64,000 nt of DNA from positions 20,902,777 to 20,966,776 of the forward strand of contig NC_051141.1 in assembly GCF_014839805.1 (NCBI RefSeq), in the 5' to 3' direction. The notes beneath the pieces are model-generated. The model was not told the DNA's origin. It did no database searches and worked only from the letters and a program-made list of their open reading frames with translations. Source of the DNA: Manduca sexta (lineage: Eukaryota; Arthropoda; Insecta; Lepidoptera; Sphingidae). The position numbers were made by a program, and so were the translations under genes. This document shows, piece by piece, positions 1-10,300 of this stretch. Positions within the stretch are counted from its first letter, which is position 1; every line of letters starts with the position of its first letter.

Positions 1-172
1 TAATTCTTCCTTTATGTGATGTGATGTTGAACTGTCCATCGTTACTTCACTGTAGACTATACTGTGCTTGTGCCTCCTGTTAATTGTGCCTTCTGTGTTG
101 TGTGTTGGACATTATAATTTATTAACTGTACGGAGTGTTTTTCTTTTATACCATAGACACACATGAAAATAA

Positions 173-661
173 GGTGTTTGCATTAATTGTCCACCAGTCA
201 TTGGTGAACATAGCAAAACTCTTATACCTGGAACAAATACTCCAGTTGAAGATGTAATTGTGGGTGATGGTGCTTTTGGCATATCCAATAAAATTCTAAA
301 GCCATATGCACGATCCAATATGACCCACAAGAAAAAAATATTTAATTATAGACTGAGCCGTAGTAGACGATACATAGAATCTACATTTGGTATAATGTCA
401 AACAAGTTCAGAGTGTTTCATACACCTATTAATGTGAGTTTTGATGTTACAAAGAATATAGTTAAAGCATGCTGCGTATTGCATAACTTTATAAGACTTC
501 GCGATGGTTATCGTATAGAAGACACACTTACAATTGAGGGTATGGTAGACCTGCCAGCTGTACCTACAAACAGGTCTGGACACGCTCTGCGAGAACATTT
601 TGCTGAGTACTTTGTTAGCCCTATTGGAAGCGTGCCCTGGCAAGATTCGTGTATATTTTAA
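173..661 (+). pseudogene. PIF/Harbinger DDE nuclease (HARBI1-like), 3' exon
   Basis: C-terminal part of a Harbinger-type transposase (DDE_Tnp_4 nuclease family). The frame is open from 173 to the stop at 659-661. Visible family hallmarks are VIVGDGAF (second catalytic Asp block), KKIFNYRLSRSRRYIESTFG (block with the catalytic Glu) and KACCVLHNFIR. The first catalytic Asp and the N-terminus are missing; they lie upstream of an intron or beyond the window edge. It converges on the MADF-domain gene at 727-901, the usual two-gene layout of autonomous PIF/Harbinger elements. Whether the element is intact cannot be judged because its left end is outside the window. A domesticated HARBI1 gene is a less likely alternative given the adjacent MADF partner. 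Confidence 0.8.
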
Positions 662-726
662 CTTGAAAAGGCTTTATCCTGTAGTAGTGTAGGTATTTAG
701 ATAATAAAATAAGAAAGTAAACAAAC

Positions 727-901
727 CAAGTTGTTGTTTTTCTTCTCCTGAAATATTTTCGAACAATGTGTCCGCAATATCCTCCCAGGCTTTGTTTCTA
801 GCATCTTTATTTTTGTAGAGTGGATCGGATGCATCCCACAATTTCTTCCTCAGGCGTACCTCATCGATAACTCGACTTGTATCCACTTCGCGATTCGCCA
901 T
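727..901 (-). CDS. MADF-domain protein of the Harbinger element, first exon
   Basis: First exon of the second Harbinger protein (Myb/SANT-like MADF DNA-binding partner of the transposase). It starts at the ATG at 901 and reads on the minus strand into a CTTG|GTTTGT donor at 726-725. Residues include the MADF pattern LWDASDPLYKNKDARNKAW followed by the helix EDIADTLFENISGEEK. The family uses this domain to bind subterminal DNA and help bring the nuclease to the element. The remaining exon(s) are not identified in the short gap before the converging nuclease gene, so the gene may be partial. The start is fixed by the first Met just ahead of the domain. Confidence 0.7.
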
Positions 902-1130
902 GACTGTACGCGCTGACGACGTCCGCTCCGCTCGACGCTAGAACGCTCACTGAAAGCAGAGGCGCTCGGGCGATCGTCAGCGCCGACAGCTACGCGGGGC
1001 CGACGCGCGACGCGTACGGCCGCGTAGCTATCAGCGCTGACCACTGTGCGCGCTGATAGGTACGCATCATTTAAAAACGCTTCCTAGAAGTCCATATATC
1101 TCGGCCATCAGCGCTGACGGTGCGCGTGCC
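902..1130. promoter_or_regulatory. GC-rich Harbinger terminal/promoter region with repeated CAGCGCTGAC-like motifs
   Basis: GC-rich block directly upstream of the MADF start. Variants of the palindrome-containing motif TCAGCGCTGAC recur at about 910, 966, 1029, 1045 and 1108 in both orientations. Subterminal motif clusters of this kind are binding sites for Harbinger proteins in other systems; here that role is inferred from position only. No terminal inverted repeat could be confirmed because the other end of the element is outside the window. Confidence 0.4.
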
Positions 1131-1898
1131 GTCGGCGTAAAACTAAAACCAGCCTAACGCTAAGAACTCTCATAGCGGTAAATACCCGCACCCGATGCGG
1201 TTGCGAGCCTGCATTTCCTGTAGAATGCAAATATACCTATATATGTCAAATATATACACATTACACAACGCGTTTTACGCCCGCGGCGAGCGCGTTTTTA
1301 CACGGTACCCACTGTACCGGTAGGCATCTAGTAGAATCGTGCGGGACGCGATCACGCCGCACCGTAGCGCCCGGTAGATGTGGCATCACGACATTAGAAT
1401 GAAAACATCCGCGGTGTAAACGAATAAAACTAGTTAATCGGATGGACGTTTCAATTGAGTATGACGGCGCGTCTCAGGAAAGTCAACGTCAGTCACTCTA
1501 GCGGAGCGTTGTGTCGCTGGTAGCGGGGCCAACCTCAGAACAATGACAAGCATAGAAGTAACATTATGACGTTTGAGTGTACTCTGTCTTTGACAGCAAG
1601 AAATTTAATTGTGTTGAGATCCCTTCTGACATCTTATCGATATCGATAGATGCTTTGTCTATCGGCTATGGTAAATTCACAGACCTGCTAAAATAAACAC
1701 TTTTCGGTCAGTCAACTACAAACCGTTGCAAATTGCTATTTTAGATAAAGGCTAAAAAAAAGATATCAAAACCCTGATTTGGTATTCAAGTACCAAAAAA
1801 AGTCTGGGTATATAAAAGCACTCGGTAAAAAGCTGTTAAATTACGATAAACTATAGAACTACCGGCGTTCTCCGAGCAAAATTTTGTCCAATTTTCAT

Positions 1899-2029
1899 TT
1901 GCTACTTACAGCAGTTTCCATGCCTTCCGAAACTTCATTTACTAAACACAAAAATGGTTAAGCATTAAGATTATTAAATTAAGAAAATGTTAGAAATTTC
2001 GGAAGGAATGGAAACCGCTGTAAGTAACA
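1899..2029. repeat. Inverted-repeat insertion (MITE-like) inside the P-like element
   Basis: Two arms of about 37 bp in inverted orientation (1899-1935 and 1992-2029) share TTACAGC.GTTTCCAT.CCTTCCGAAA and are separated by about 55 bp of AT-rich loop. No clear target duplication is visible. It may be a small nested MITE or a subterminal inverted repeat of the host element. Confidence 0.55.
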
Positions 2030-2211
2030 AACAAGAAATCAGCCGGAATTCCGTCTAGGAGAAAGCCAATATGCCTTCTGTTCTTTTCTGACTTTCTTAG
2101 GCATTAAAAGATACCCAAGACGTGGGATTTGACAGAAGCTACTAAAATGGGACAGTAAAATTAAAATACAGCGGTATCATTCATGTCACATATGTTTGAT
2201 AACTTATTTCA

Positions 2212-2759
2212 AAGTTAATAAAACTTTGTCGAAATGCATAGAGCAAACACGGTGCTGTTTTTCCAATGCCAATTGGGACGAGCTATGGCAACGATCCATT
2301 TTTGCCTCATAGCATCATCTGTGGGGAATCTGCAATGAAACACACTATGAAAATCAGATAGTTTCCTCAACCCCCAGCCTTCGCGCACGGTTTCCAAGTG
2401 GCTTTTACCACTTCACCACCGTATATTGAAAGTAAAACGCAATTTATGCAAAATAGTCAACTACAATATACTAACATCTATGTTATCGACAGAATATGCA
2501 GAACAACACTATTGAACACGACTACGTAAATTGATAAAAATGAAAAATACTTAATAATTACTGTATCGAATGGCCAACAGCAGATTATAATATGACTACA
2601 GCATAATAAAGATTAATTAATAATACTTTTTGCACTTATGTACAGGGTTTAAACAAATATATTAGGTTTTTTGTTTACTCACCGATGGAAGCTGATGATT
2701 TCAGTTTCATTTTCTTTACGACAAGAATGAGATTTACACCCCATAATAACGCAGGCCAT
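2212..2759 (-). pseudogene. THAP domain of P-like transposase, two exons, frameshifted
   Basis: Exon 1 (2759-2683) begins with the ATG at 2759 and encodes the C2CH start MACVIMGCKSH ... ISFH, ending at a CATCG|GTGAGT donor. Exon 2 starts after a TTGCAG acceptor at 2329 and continues in frame with RFPTDDAMRQKWIVAIAR. Cys4, Cys9 and the HRFP and W..AI.R blocks are the conserved THAP positions. Past the Trp region the reading shifts: the expected VCSMHF block lies in a different frame, and the first frame stops near 2215. The protein is therefore a truncated, dead THAP domain. It sits about 370 bp inside the right end of the element, where a P-type transposase would start. Confidence 0.75.
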
Positions 2760-3130
2760 TGCTTGTTCGTAGGGCTATATTATACTTAAACAGCACTGTG
2801 TATTTATTAGAATTAACAACAAAAATATTACAAACATGCAGCCACTTTTGAAAAGCACGCGCTGAAGTATAACGTAACTAAATTGTGTGGGCGCGTTTGT
2901 GACATTGTTTTGAGGTTGGCAAGTTGGAACATTTGACATTTTATTTGCTTTTTAATTCGGCATCATAAAGAGGACCAAAGGTAACCATTTGATAATTTTA
3001 AAGTGTACGCAAGCCGACCTTAGCAACATAATATTTGTCTCGTTCTTTTCAACGGTTTTGGCCTATTTGAAAAAAAGGACAAGTATATGAGGGTAATTTA
3101 GATTCCTTCTATGCTTGTTCTTGTTCTGAG

Positions 3131-4090
3131 GGGCCAACCATCTTTACTTGACTTTTTGTGGTACGGAACGACCAGCGCACCACGTTTGCGACGAATCGCT
3201 ACAAAATGTGTTGATCAGTGTATCAGTGTTATAATGAGTTCAGATGAAGGCCTTCCTGCGCTTTCAAGTATATAAATGCGATGTTTTTCGTGCGCTCCAC
3301 GATGTAAAACACGACGTAAACAAACATTCCGATTGAACTTTTGCACTCCTATTGAACCGTCTGCGACGCGCATAATAAGTAGTCCAAATTATCAATTGTT
3401 GATCAGCCCATTACTGAAATTGTCGTTGTCAGGTATAAGTTAAAACATTGACATTTTAAAGATCACTCAAACTAGGATGAAGACATCTTAACCGAGGGCT
3501 TGTTCTTTTTGAACGTTGCTGTTGGGATAACTCATAATGCTTAACCACTGCACCGCTGCGTACCATCCATGCTTTAGGCTACCTAGTACCTGACCAACGA
3601 AGCAGAGCGAGGCAGCGGAGCGGAACGAGCGAGCGGAGCGGAACGAGGGATATGCGGAGCGGAATTGCGGACGGTGTCTATCCAATATCCATAGACGCAA
3701 AAGCTAGATCGCGGAGCGGAATGAGAGGTCCACACTCACTTTTCGCCAGCTTTATCGAGTGCCAAATAACTTAGTAATCCATCACCACATAACTACAACA
3801 CATCAATATTTTCAACAATAATTTATTGTATAACTTATATACTTGTAAAAACATACAAAATGAATATTATAAAATGTGTCAGTGGAAGATTCTTGCATTC
3901 GGCGGTGAGTAGTCATGTCTTCCGGACAATAGGGTCCGGTCTTCTGCCATCTTCGGATCTATACACCTGGAGAGAATGTTCGGTGAGGAAATGATAAGAC
4001 AGAATTCAATACAGGAGTAAGGACTAACATTGGTGATATTTTTGGCTGAGAAGGCAAACCAGTGTAGCCAATTAGTTAGTGCACATAATA
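3131..4090. other. No gene seen; short GCGGAGCGGAACGAG tandem motif at 3614-3722
   Basis: No coding exon is supported on either strand. Between 3614 and 3722 the motif GCGGAGCGGAAYGAG occurs about four times in imperfect tandem with spacers. It stands out against AT-rich flanks and is probably a transposon end or a simple tandem repeat. Confidence 0.45.
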
Positions 4091-4097
4091 AGACTTA

Positions 4098-4260
4098 ACA
4101 TCTCATGTCTTAGGATGGCGCAGTAGAATACTAAACAATACTTTGTAATTCAATGTGTTGGATGGTATTTCTACTGTTTATGGGCGGCCGTATCACTTAC
4201 CATCAAGCGAACGGCAAGCTCGTCTCGTCATTCAAAGCAAATTCAAAAATTTAAAAAAAC
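4098..4260 (+). repeat. Non-LTR retrotransposon 3' end / SINE-like family, copy 1
   Basis: Contains CTCATGTCTTAGGATGGCG, CAATACTTTGTAATTCA and CTTACCATCAAGCGAACGGC. Diverged copies of the same consensus lie at about 25612-25800, 39905-40098 (minus) and 51060-51350. Its four-fold presence and an A-rich right end point to a retroposon. Confidence 0.7.
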
Positions 4261-4966
4261 ATACACGTACGTTCCAGCACCCAGGGGAGAACACAACGTT
4301 TCTGTAAGTATTGTAGCCAGTGGGCATTATGAGGTTGAACATCTGTCACCTCAGGATAAGTACACAATATGCACAATGCTTTGTATTTCTAACTAGTTGA
4401 TGGCGGTGCATTGTCTCTCTTTAAATGCGTGTTGACCCCCTCAGGACGCTAATAAGTGTAGTTTATAATTAATAGTGCATGTGTGTGATATGCTAACCTG
4501 TTAGTAATATTGGAAACATTTTACGGACCATATACATACAATATAATACACATGTTATAGTTGAGTGAATAGTGATGTTTGAAGGGAAGAAGGTTTGTTG
4601 TTTATAGCAATATAGTTCTCGTCATTAGCTTTCATTTGACACTTCACTTGTATTTGTATATAATTTATTAAATAATTGCCAAATAGTCTCATAAATTGGG
4701 TCAATAAATCGAGTCTCTCCTTACTGTTAAACCTCTAGCTAGGTAAGCTAACGCGCGACGACATTAAACTAATGCGATCAGCATATGCTCTACATATTAT
4801 CCAGAAATCTGCAAAAATACGGAATACACTTCAAGAAGATTGAAAGTCACAACGTAAGGTGGCTTCAATCCCATATAAGACCAGATGGATAGGGACAGTT
4901 AGACTTTGACATTTTCACGGCTAGGCTGGTCAAAAAAGTATTATTTGTTTCTTATTTACCATCATT

Positions 4967-5225
4967 TACGTGGCGGCAAAATTAGCATACACCGCCATCT
5001 CATCAACATCTTTGGAACTACGAATATCGATAATTAGATGGATAATTCTAAAATGCGGTGGAAGAATTTTCGCGACGCGCAGTATATTATACCATCTCCG
5101 AATAAGAACCGTCCGAGGGGCCGCGGCCGGTTAGGTGCATCTGCCTGCCGAAATTTTACCCTTCCATAGAGGAAGGCCACCATCTATTCCTCTGTAGCGG
5201 CGTATAGGTAGGCGGATTATAAAGT
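4967..5225. repeat. Diverged repeat shared with 39520-39840 (LTR-like), copy 1
   Basis: Shares ACACCGCCATCTC.TCAACATC and GAGGGGCCGCGGCCGG, then CCTTCCATAGAGGAA and ATCT.TTCCTCT, with the copy near 39.5-39.8 kb in the same order and spacing. It is likely a remnant of the same LTR or other retroelement. No open frame was found. Confidence 0.55.
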
Positions 5226-5508
5226 GATAAGTCCACTGTACAAATACCCTTATTCGTTTTACACCTGCCAATGTTCAGGTACTTTGAATACATTCTACAT
5301 TCACAAACCCTCACGGAATTTAACAGCGTGAGAAAGAAACAACGGCCTAAGTACGGCGCTTGAGTTTTACAATTCCGATTCACGCGTAGCAAGCTAAGAG
5401 TATTTATTGATTTCTACCACCCCAATATTAATCTATAAATAGTAGTAACCGGAGAAATGCTATTACAAGGCCAACAACAACCCAACAACGATTAAACTCA
5501 AACGCAAC

Positions 5509-6489
5509 TAGGGATTGCAATCCGGAAAATCGGATCCGGTAATCCGGCGGATCCGGCATCAATATACAAGTACCGGATCCGACACCAATATACCGGATCC
5601 GGTGACCGGGTCCGGTATTTGCACTTTTTGTCAAAATAACCGCGCTGGTGTAAGAGACGGTACTTTAAACGCGTGATGCATGTACGCGCGAGTCGTTCGA
5701 CGCTAAGCCACGGCGTTGCCCTGCGCCCCTCTTCTCGCCCGCGCAGCAGCTTGTCACTACTTGTCCAGTTCAATCGATCAGTAGCGCATCGCTCGAGTCA
5801 ATAAATGTGTGTTTTTTTTAGTCATTGCTTCGTCAAATGTAAGAAAATAGTAATTTTTTTCTTATATTTACGCACTTATTAAATATAAAATAAACCTCAA
5901 GAGAATTCGTAAAGAGTTTTTTTGTTAAATAGATATAGCTTTTACCCTTTGAATTTTGATAAATGAATTATGTTTACGTACATTCCACTTGTGTATAATT
6001 GTCTGAAGTGAGTTAATTCATATGTGTTAAGTATGCTACGAAGGTATAACACGAACTCCGTTTACTACGAAGTAAAATTTTAAGAAAATTTTAATTAAAG
6101 TATTTTTTACAGGTACTACTGAACTCATACATAGTTAACTAGTGTATTAGTATAGTTACAGTTTAAAAACATGTCACTTTCGAAATCAAATCAGAATCAG
6201 GAGACCTTTAGTGAAGACAGTGAAATAACTATATGGAACTATCTTTATTGTTGAAATTATATTTTAAGATTTTAATGGCATTTAATTTCTGATTTATCTG
6301 TTTAAATTTGTGATTTTTGTCTGTAAAAAATTCATTATTTTCTCAAGTTGATTTTGTAGACGAATCTTTTTTTTTTCACTTTATACCGAACCACATTGGA
6401 ACGAAAAAAAGAGTTAAGTTGCCCTGGTTTGATCAATTAAATCAATCCGGCCGGATCCGGATTCAAATGAGGCCGGATTGCAATCCCTA
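5509..6489. mobile_element. hAT non-autonomous element
   Basis: Terminal inverted repeats TAGGGATTGCAATCCGG are at both ends, flanked by the perfect 8-bp duplication AACGCAAC (5501-5508 and 6490-6497), diagnostic of the hAT superfamily. Subterminal regions contain repeated GGATCCGG motifs (5530-5620 and 6447-6475), as expected for transposase-binding arrays. At 6171 a short frame starting MSLSKSNQNQETFSEDSE and ending after about 27 codons may be what is left of the transposase N-terminus; that is inference. The 981-bp length makes it a deletion derivative. Confidence 0.88.
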
Positions 6490-7365
6490 AACGCAACGTA
6501 ATGTAAAACAAAATTCGTTTTTATCTTGTCTCGTCGGTTACTTTGCTCTTCCGTTTACAATTAACTCAATGAAAAAATTAATTCGAAAGTAATCCTGGAC
6601 TGCGATGCAGTTTATGAGTCAATGTATATTGTCCAAAGAGATTCCTTTTTTCGTCCGCCGTTTCACAGTAACAGTGAATCCATTCGTTTTGAAATGTTTC
6701 TACATTAAGATTTCATTTTACGGACGACGCTAGTTTGCGTTTAAATAAAAATTCCTCGACGCCTGCCGAGGAAGACCTTTTGAATCAAAGGAAAATGGTC
6801 TCTAATGAAACAACTGAATATAAAAATAATGTAAATAAATTGAGAAAAAGGTGAAAGGCCCGACTTACGTCCCTGAAAGGTGAATAACAAGTTATTTAAT
6901 ATGTTTTAAACGGTGGAACGGGCGGGAGTATCGTTCAAGGAGATATTTATTTTATAGCCAGCAATATATCACGGTTATATGGCATCACGTGTCACAATGC
7001 CATAACATTTACTATGTTAAAGGAATTATGATCTGCTGCCGAACTTAAAGTTAATAAATACGGATCATGGAAAGATACGGAGATATCTCGAACATCTCAC
7101 CTTTCGAAGCAACTGTACACTGCTACTTCACGTAATTTTTTTGTGACAATGACTACCCCGGTTAACCGATCCATGCATAGATAAATGTCTACACCATTGC
7201 TCGGATATTATCCTTCGCATAGACGAATTTAGGAGTCCAGGGAATAGCAGCTAACTCTCCCAACTGGATTTTATTTGAATCGTACACTTGTGTTATTTTT
7301 AAATAAACATGTCCGATTTTCTATTGAAACAAAAGTCTACCCATCGGCCAAAAGCTGACTCAATA
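6490..7365. other. Gene-free AT-rich stretch
   Basis: No exon, RNA gene or recognisable repeat end is visible apart from the 3' flank of the minus-strand gene whose stop codon is at 7366-7368. Confidence 0.4.
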
Positions 7366-10300
7366 TTATTCGATTACTTTAAAATTAAACAACCTCCTCA
7401 GCCAGCACGCGGTGTGTTTGACGCCGAAGTACACGTGGATGATGATCTTGGAGACGATCGTGAGGAACACCACGAAGTTGGCTACGATGAAGCACGCCAA
7501 CACCAGCAGGTCCTTCAACGTGTTACCAAGCTGACTGCCCGGTCTGATGAACCCTCGCAGCGGGCAGTATCTGAGGACACGAACGTCTGTTGATGTAATA
7601 ACTTCTTATTTCAGAAACATTTTTAAACTGGGTGCTATGAAATCTTGAAAAATAACAATGACAATATTATTAATGTCAATTAATTCATTTTCTTGCTATA
7701 ATTATTTAAGACTAGCAATTTTAATTAGGCACCGACTCCAAAATTGGTAGCCAATATATACCTGTTATGTGAAATTGTTTTTTGGTTTTGAGTGGTTTTT
7801 GAAGGCGGTTTAACTTTTTGTTAAAATTATTTCTATCTTTCATAAGATCCTTCTCCTGACAATAACAAACACAACAAAAAAAAATGTGAAATCGGTCCAG
7901 CCGTTCACGCGTGATGGCGTGACCGAGGGAAATAGACATTCATTTTTATATATTATATAGATTCGGAAGCTTATTTTTAAATATATATTCTAAAGATATC
8001 ATTATTCTATTTTAATTGTAACGATTGTTCATGTTATATATGTTAAAAAATATTTTATTTAGCCAATAATGTTGCATACACAAGTAAAGGTTTGTTACCT
8101 ATAATGAGTACCTAATATTGTGGATCTCTCATGTGTATGTTTTGTGTAATAAATAGATTTTTTGTCTATTAATAAATAAATAAACGGACATAATTTTACC
8201 TGTATGGTATTATTACCTTCCCTGCAGCAGAACGGTGAGCTAACTATATTTTATAAGCTAATTATTCAAAGCATGATACATGTAGAGTAACAAATTAAAC
8301 ATTATATTTCTACAATATTATCCTTAAGTTGGTTGTTAGGATTTTTTTATAATGCAGCTCTTGTTTCGCATAATTTTAATTAACAACTAACACTGTCAAA
8401 TATTCAATGTTAGAAGGAATATTTAGATAGTTTATTTTATTCCAAAAGACATAATTTATTTTTAATAATGATTCGTAAGTCTAGGCTTATTCAAGGTATG
8501 GAATGAATGCTGAAGGAAGTTTACTCCGGGGAAGACCTTGTAAATCATTACGTCTGTTTGAAGGTAAATAAGCGAATTATATTTTGTAAGTATATATAAT
8601 AATAATAATATCAGCCCTGTATTATATACTTGCCCACTGCTGAGCACGGGCCTCCTCTAACTACTGAGAGGGATTAGGCCTTAGTCCACCACGCTGGCCT
8701 AGTGCGGATTGGTAGACTTCACACACCTTCGAAATTCCTATAGGGAACTTCTCAGATGTGCAGGTTTCCTCACGATGTTTTCCTTCGCCGTTAAAGCGAA
8801 CGATAAATTCACAAAGAATACACACATGATTTTTTAGAAAAGTCAGAGGTGTGTGCCCTTGGGATTTGAACCTGCGGACATTCGTCTTGGCAGTCCGTTC
8901 CACACCCAGCTAGGCTATCGCCGCTTGTAAGTATATGTTGCTAACGTAACAGAGCATTACAAATGGCCCTATGTTAATTCAGGACATGATTAGTGCACCA
9001 CTATGGTGAAAAGTGAAAATTTTCAAAAGGTAAACCGAGGCAAAACCAATTGCCTTAGGTAACATATCGCGGCCAATTTAATAGAAAAGAAAAACTAAGG
9101 CAAACTTAAATAAACCTAAAAGGGAAGCCGGTAGGAATCAGGTTGCTTCGCCACAGGTGCACCACACATCCAAATCCATTCATATTTACAATTTTTTGCA
9201 TTTATAATGATAAATTAATTCACGATGCCGTTGTTGTATTACAATACGACTGCAGTGCTGAGTTCTCAGGTTCTTTTCCCGGGTTGGGCAGTGATAGTAA
9301 TTTGTACCCCATATGGCATTAGGCTCACCCCCTCATGAGGTTTAGACCGTTCACCTCCGACCCGCGGGTCCGACGACATTCGTAGGATCGCCGGTAGACA
9401 CTGGATGAGGAATGCAGAGGACCGAGCAACGTGGCACGCTCTAGGGGTTGCTTATGTTCAGCAGTGGACAGTTATAAGCTGATGACTCATGGGGTTTTAC
9501 TACTCGGATATAGCGTTAGGCTTGCCCACTAACATATCATGGTACGAAGTACTCATAGTGAAAAATGGGTACACCAATTGCAAGTCTACCCATTCGGGGA
9601 TAAAAGCTGTGTGTGTAAAAGATTTAGCTGTAATAAGATTCAAATTATTGAAAACCTAAATAGTTTGTAGGAGACTAAGTTTTCCGAGACAACAACCAAG
9701 AACGTCACGTATATCGACTAATAGATTTAATAATAACCCATACAGTGATGTCTAGATTTCACATCACGCACTAATTGAGCCCTAAGAGCACTATTGTGCG
9801 CTAAATTATCGATCTACACCTATAGGATGTATTGCGTTGTGAACAAGAACAATGTAAAGCTGTGAACACATCGGCGCGGAAACATTGCTAATGGTGGCAG
9901 TAAGGTATAGTATACAATATGAAATAGTGTAAAATACTATCGCTACAGTTCACTGCACTCGTCATTCTTATACTTCACATTAGCTTTTGCTCGTGGCTTC
10001 GCCCGCGTGAAGGAATTTTCCGGGATAAAAGTCCTGCTATACATTTTCCCGGGATAGAAAATAACCTATAACCTTTCCAGGGTCTTAAACTATCTCCATA
10101 CCAAATTTCATGAAAATTCTTTCATTAGATGTCAAGAACATCCACCACATACAGATAAACAGCTTTTAGGGACTTTGTTTTATAAGAAGTATATAGATAT
10201 AAAACATAATAATTACTTGTAGCTTAAAACCTCAGTAGGCTGCCAATAGACTTATAAATAATATTATAAATGCAATACTAAATTAATATTAAAAATCCAA

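Larger units (their letters stand above)
1534..3130 (-). mobile_element. P-element-like DNA transposon, 1.6-kb deletion derivative
   Basis: The ends are inverted repeats: left CTCAGAACAATGACAAGC, right (reverse complement) CTCAGAACAAGAACAAGC, matching over about 25 bp with two mismatches. Both sides are flanked by the perfect 8-bp duplication GGGCCAAC (1526-1533 and 3131-3138). An 8-bp duplication plus an internal THAP DNA-binding domain (2759 down to about 2215) is the signature of the P superfamily; Kolobok-type elements also carry THAP domains but duplicate TTAA. No downstream RNase-H-like transposase core was found, so the copy is non-autonomous. A 130-bp inverted repeat (1899-2029) lies inside. 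Confidence 0.82.

Noticed and set aside
7309..7593. Plus-strand 94-codon frame
   Set aside because: It is the antisense of a GC3-rich membrane-helix exon on the minus strand. The minus reading has proper splice and stop signals, while the plus reading is an unlikely Asp/His/Gln-rich peptide.
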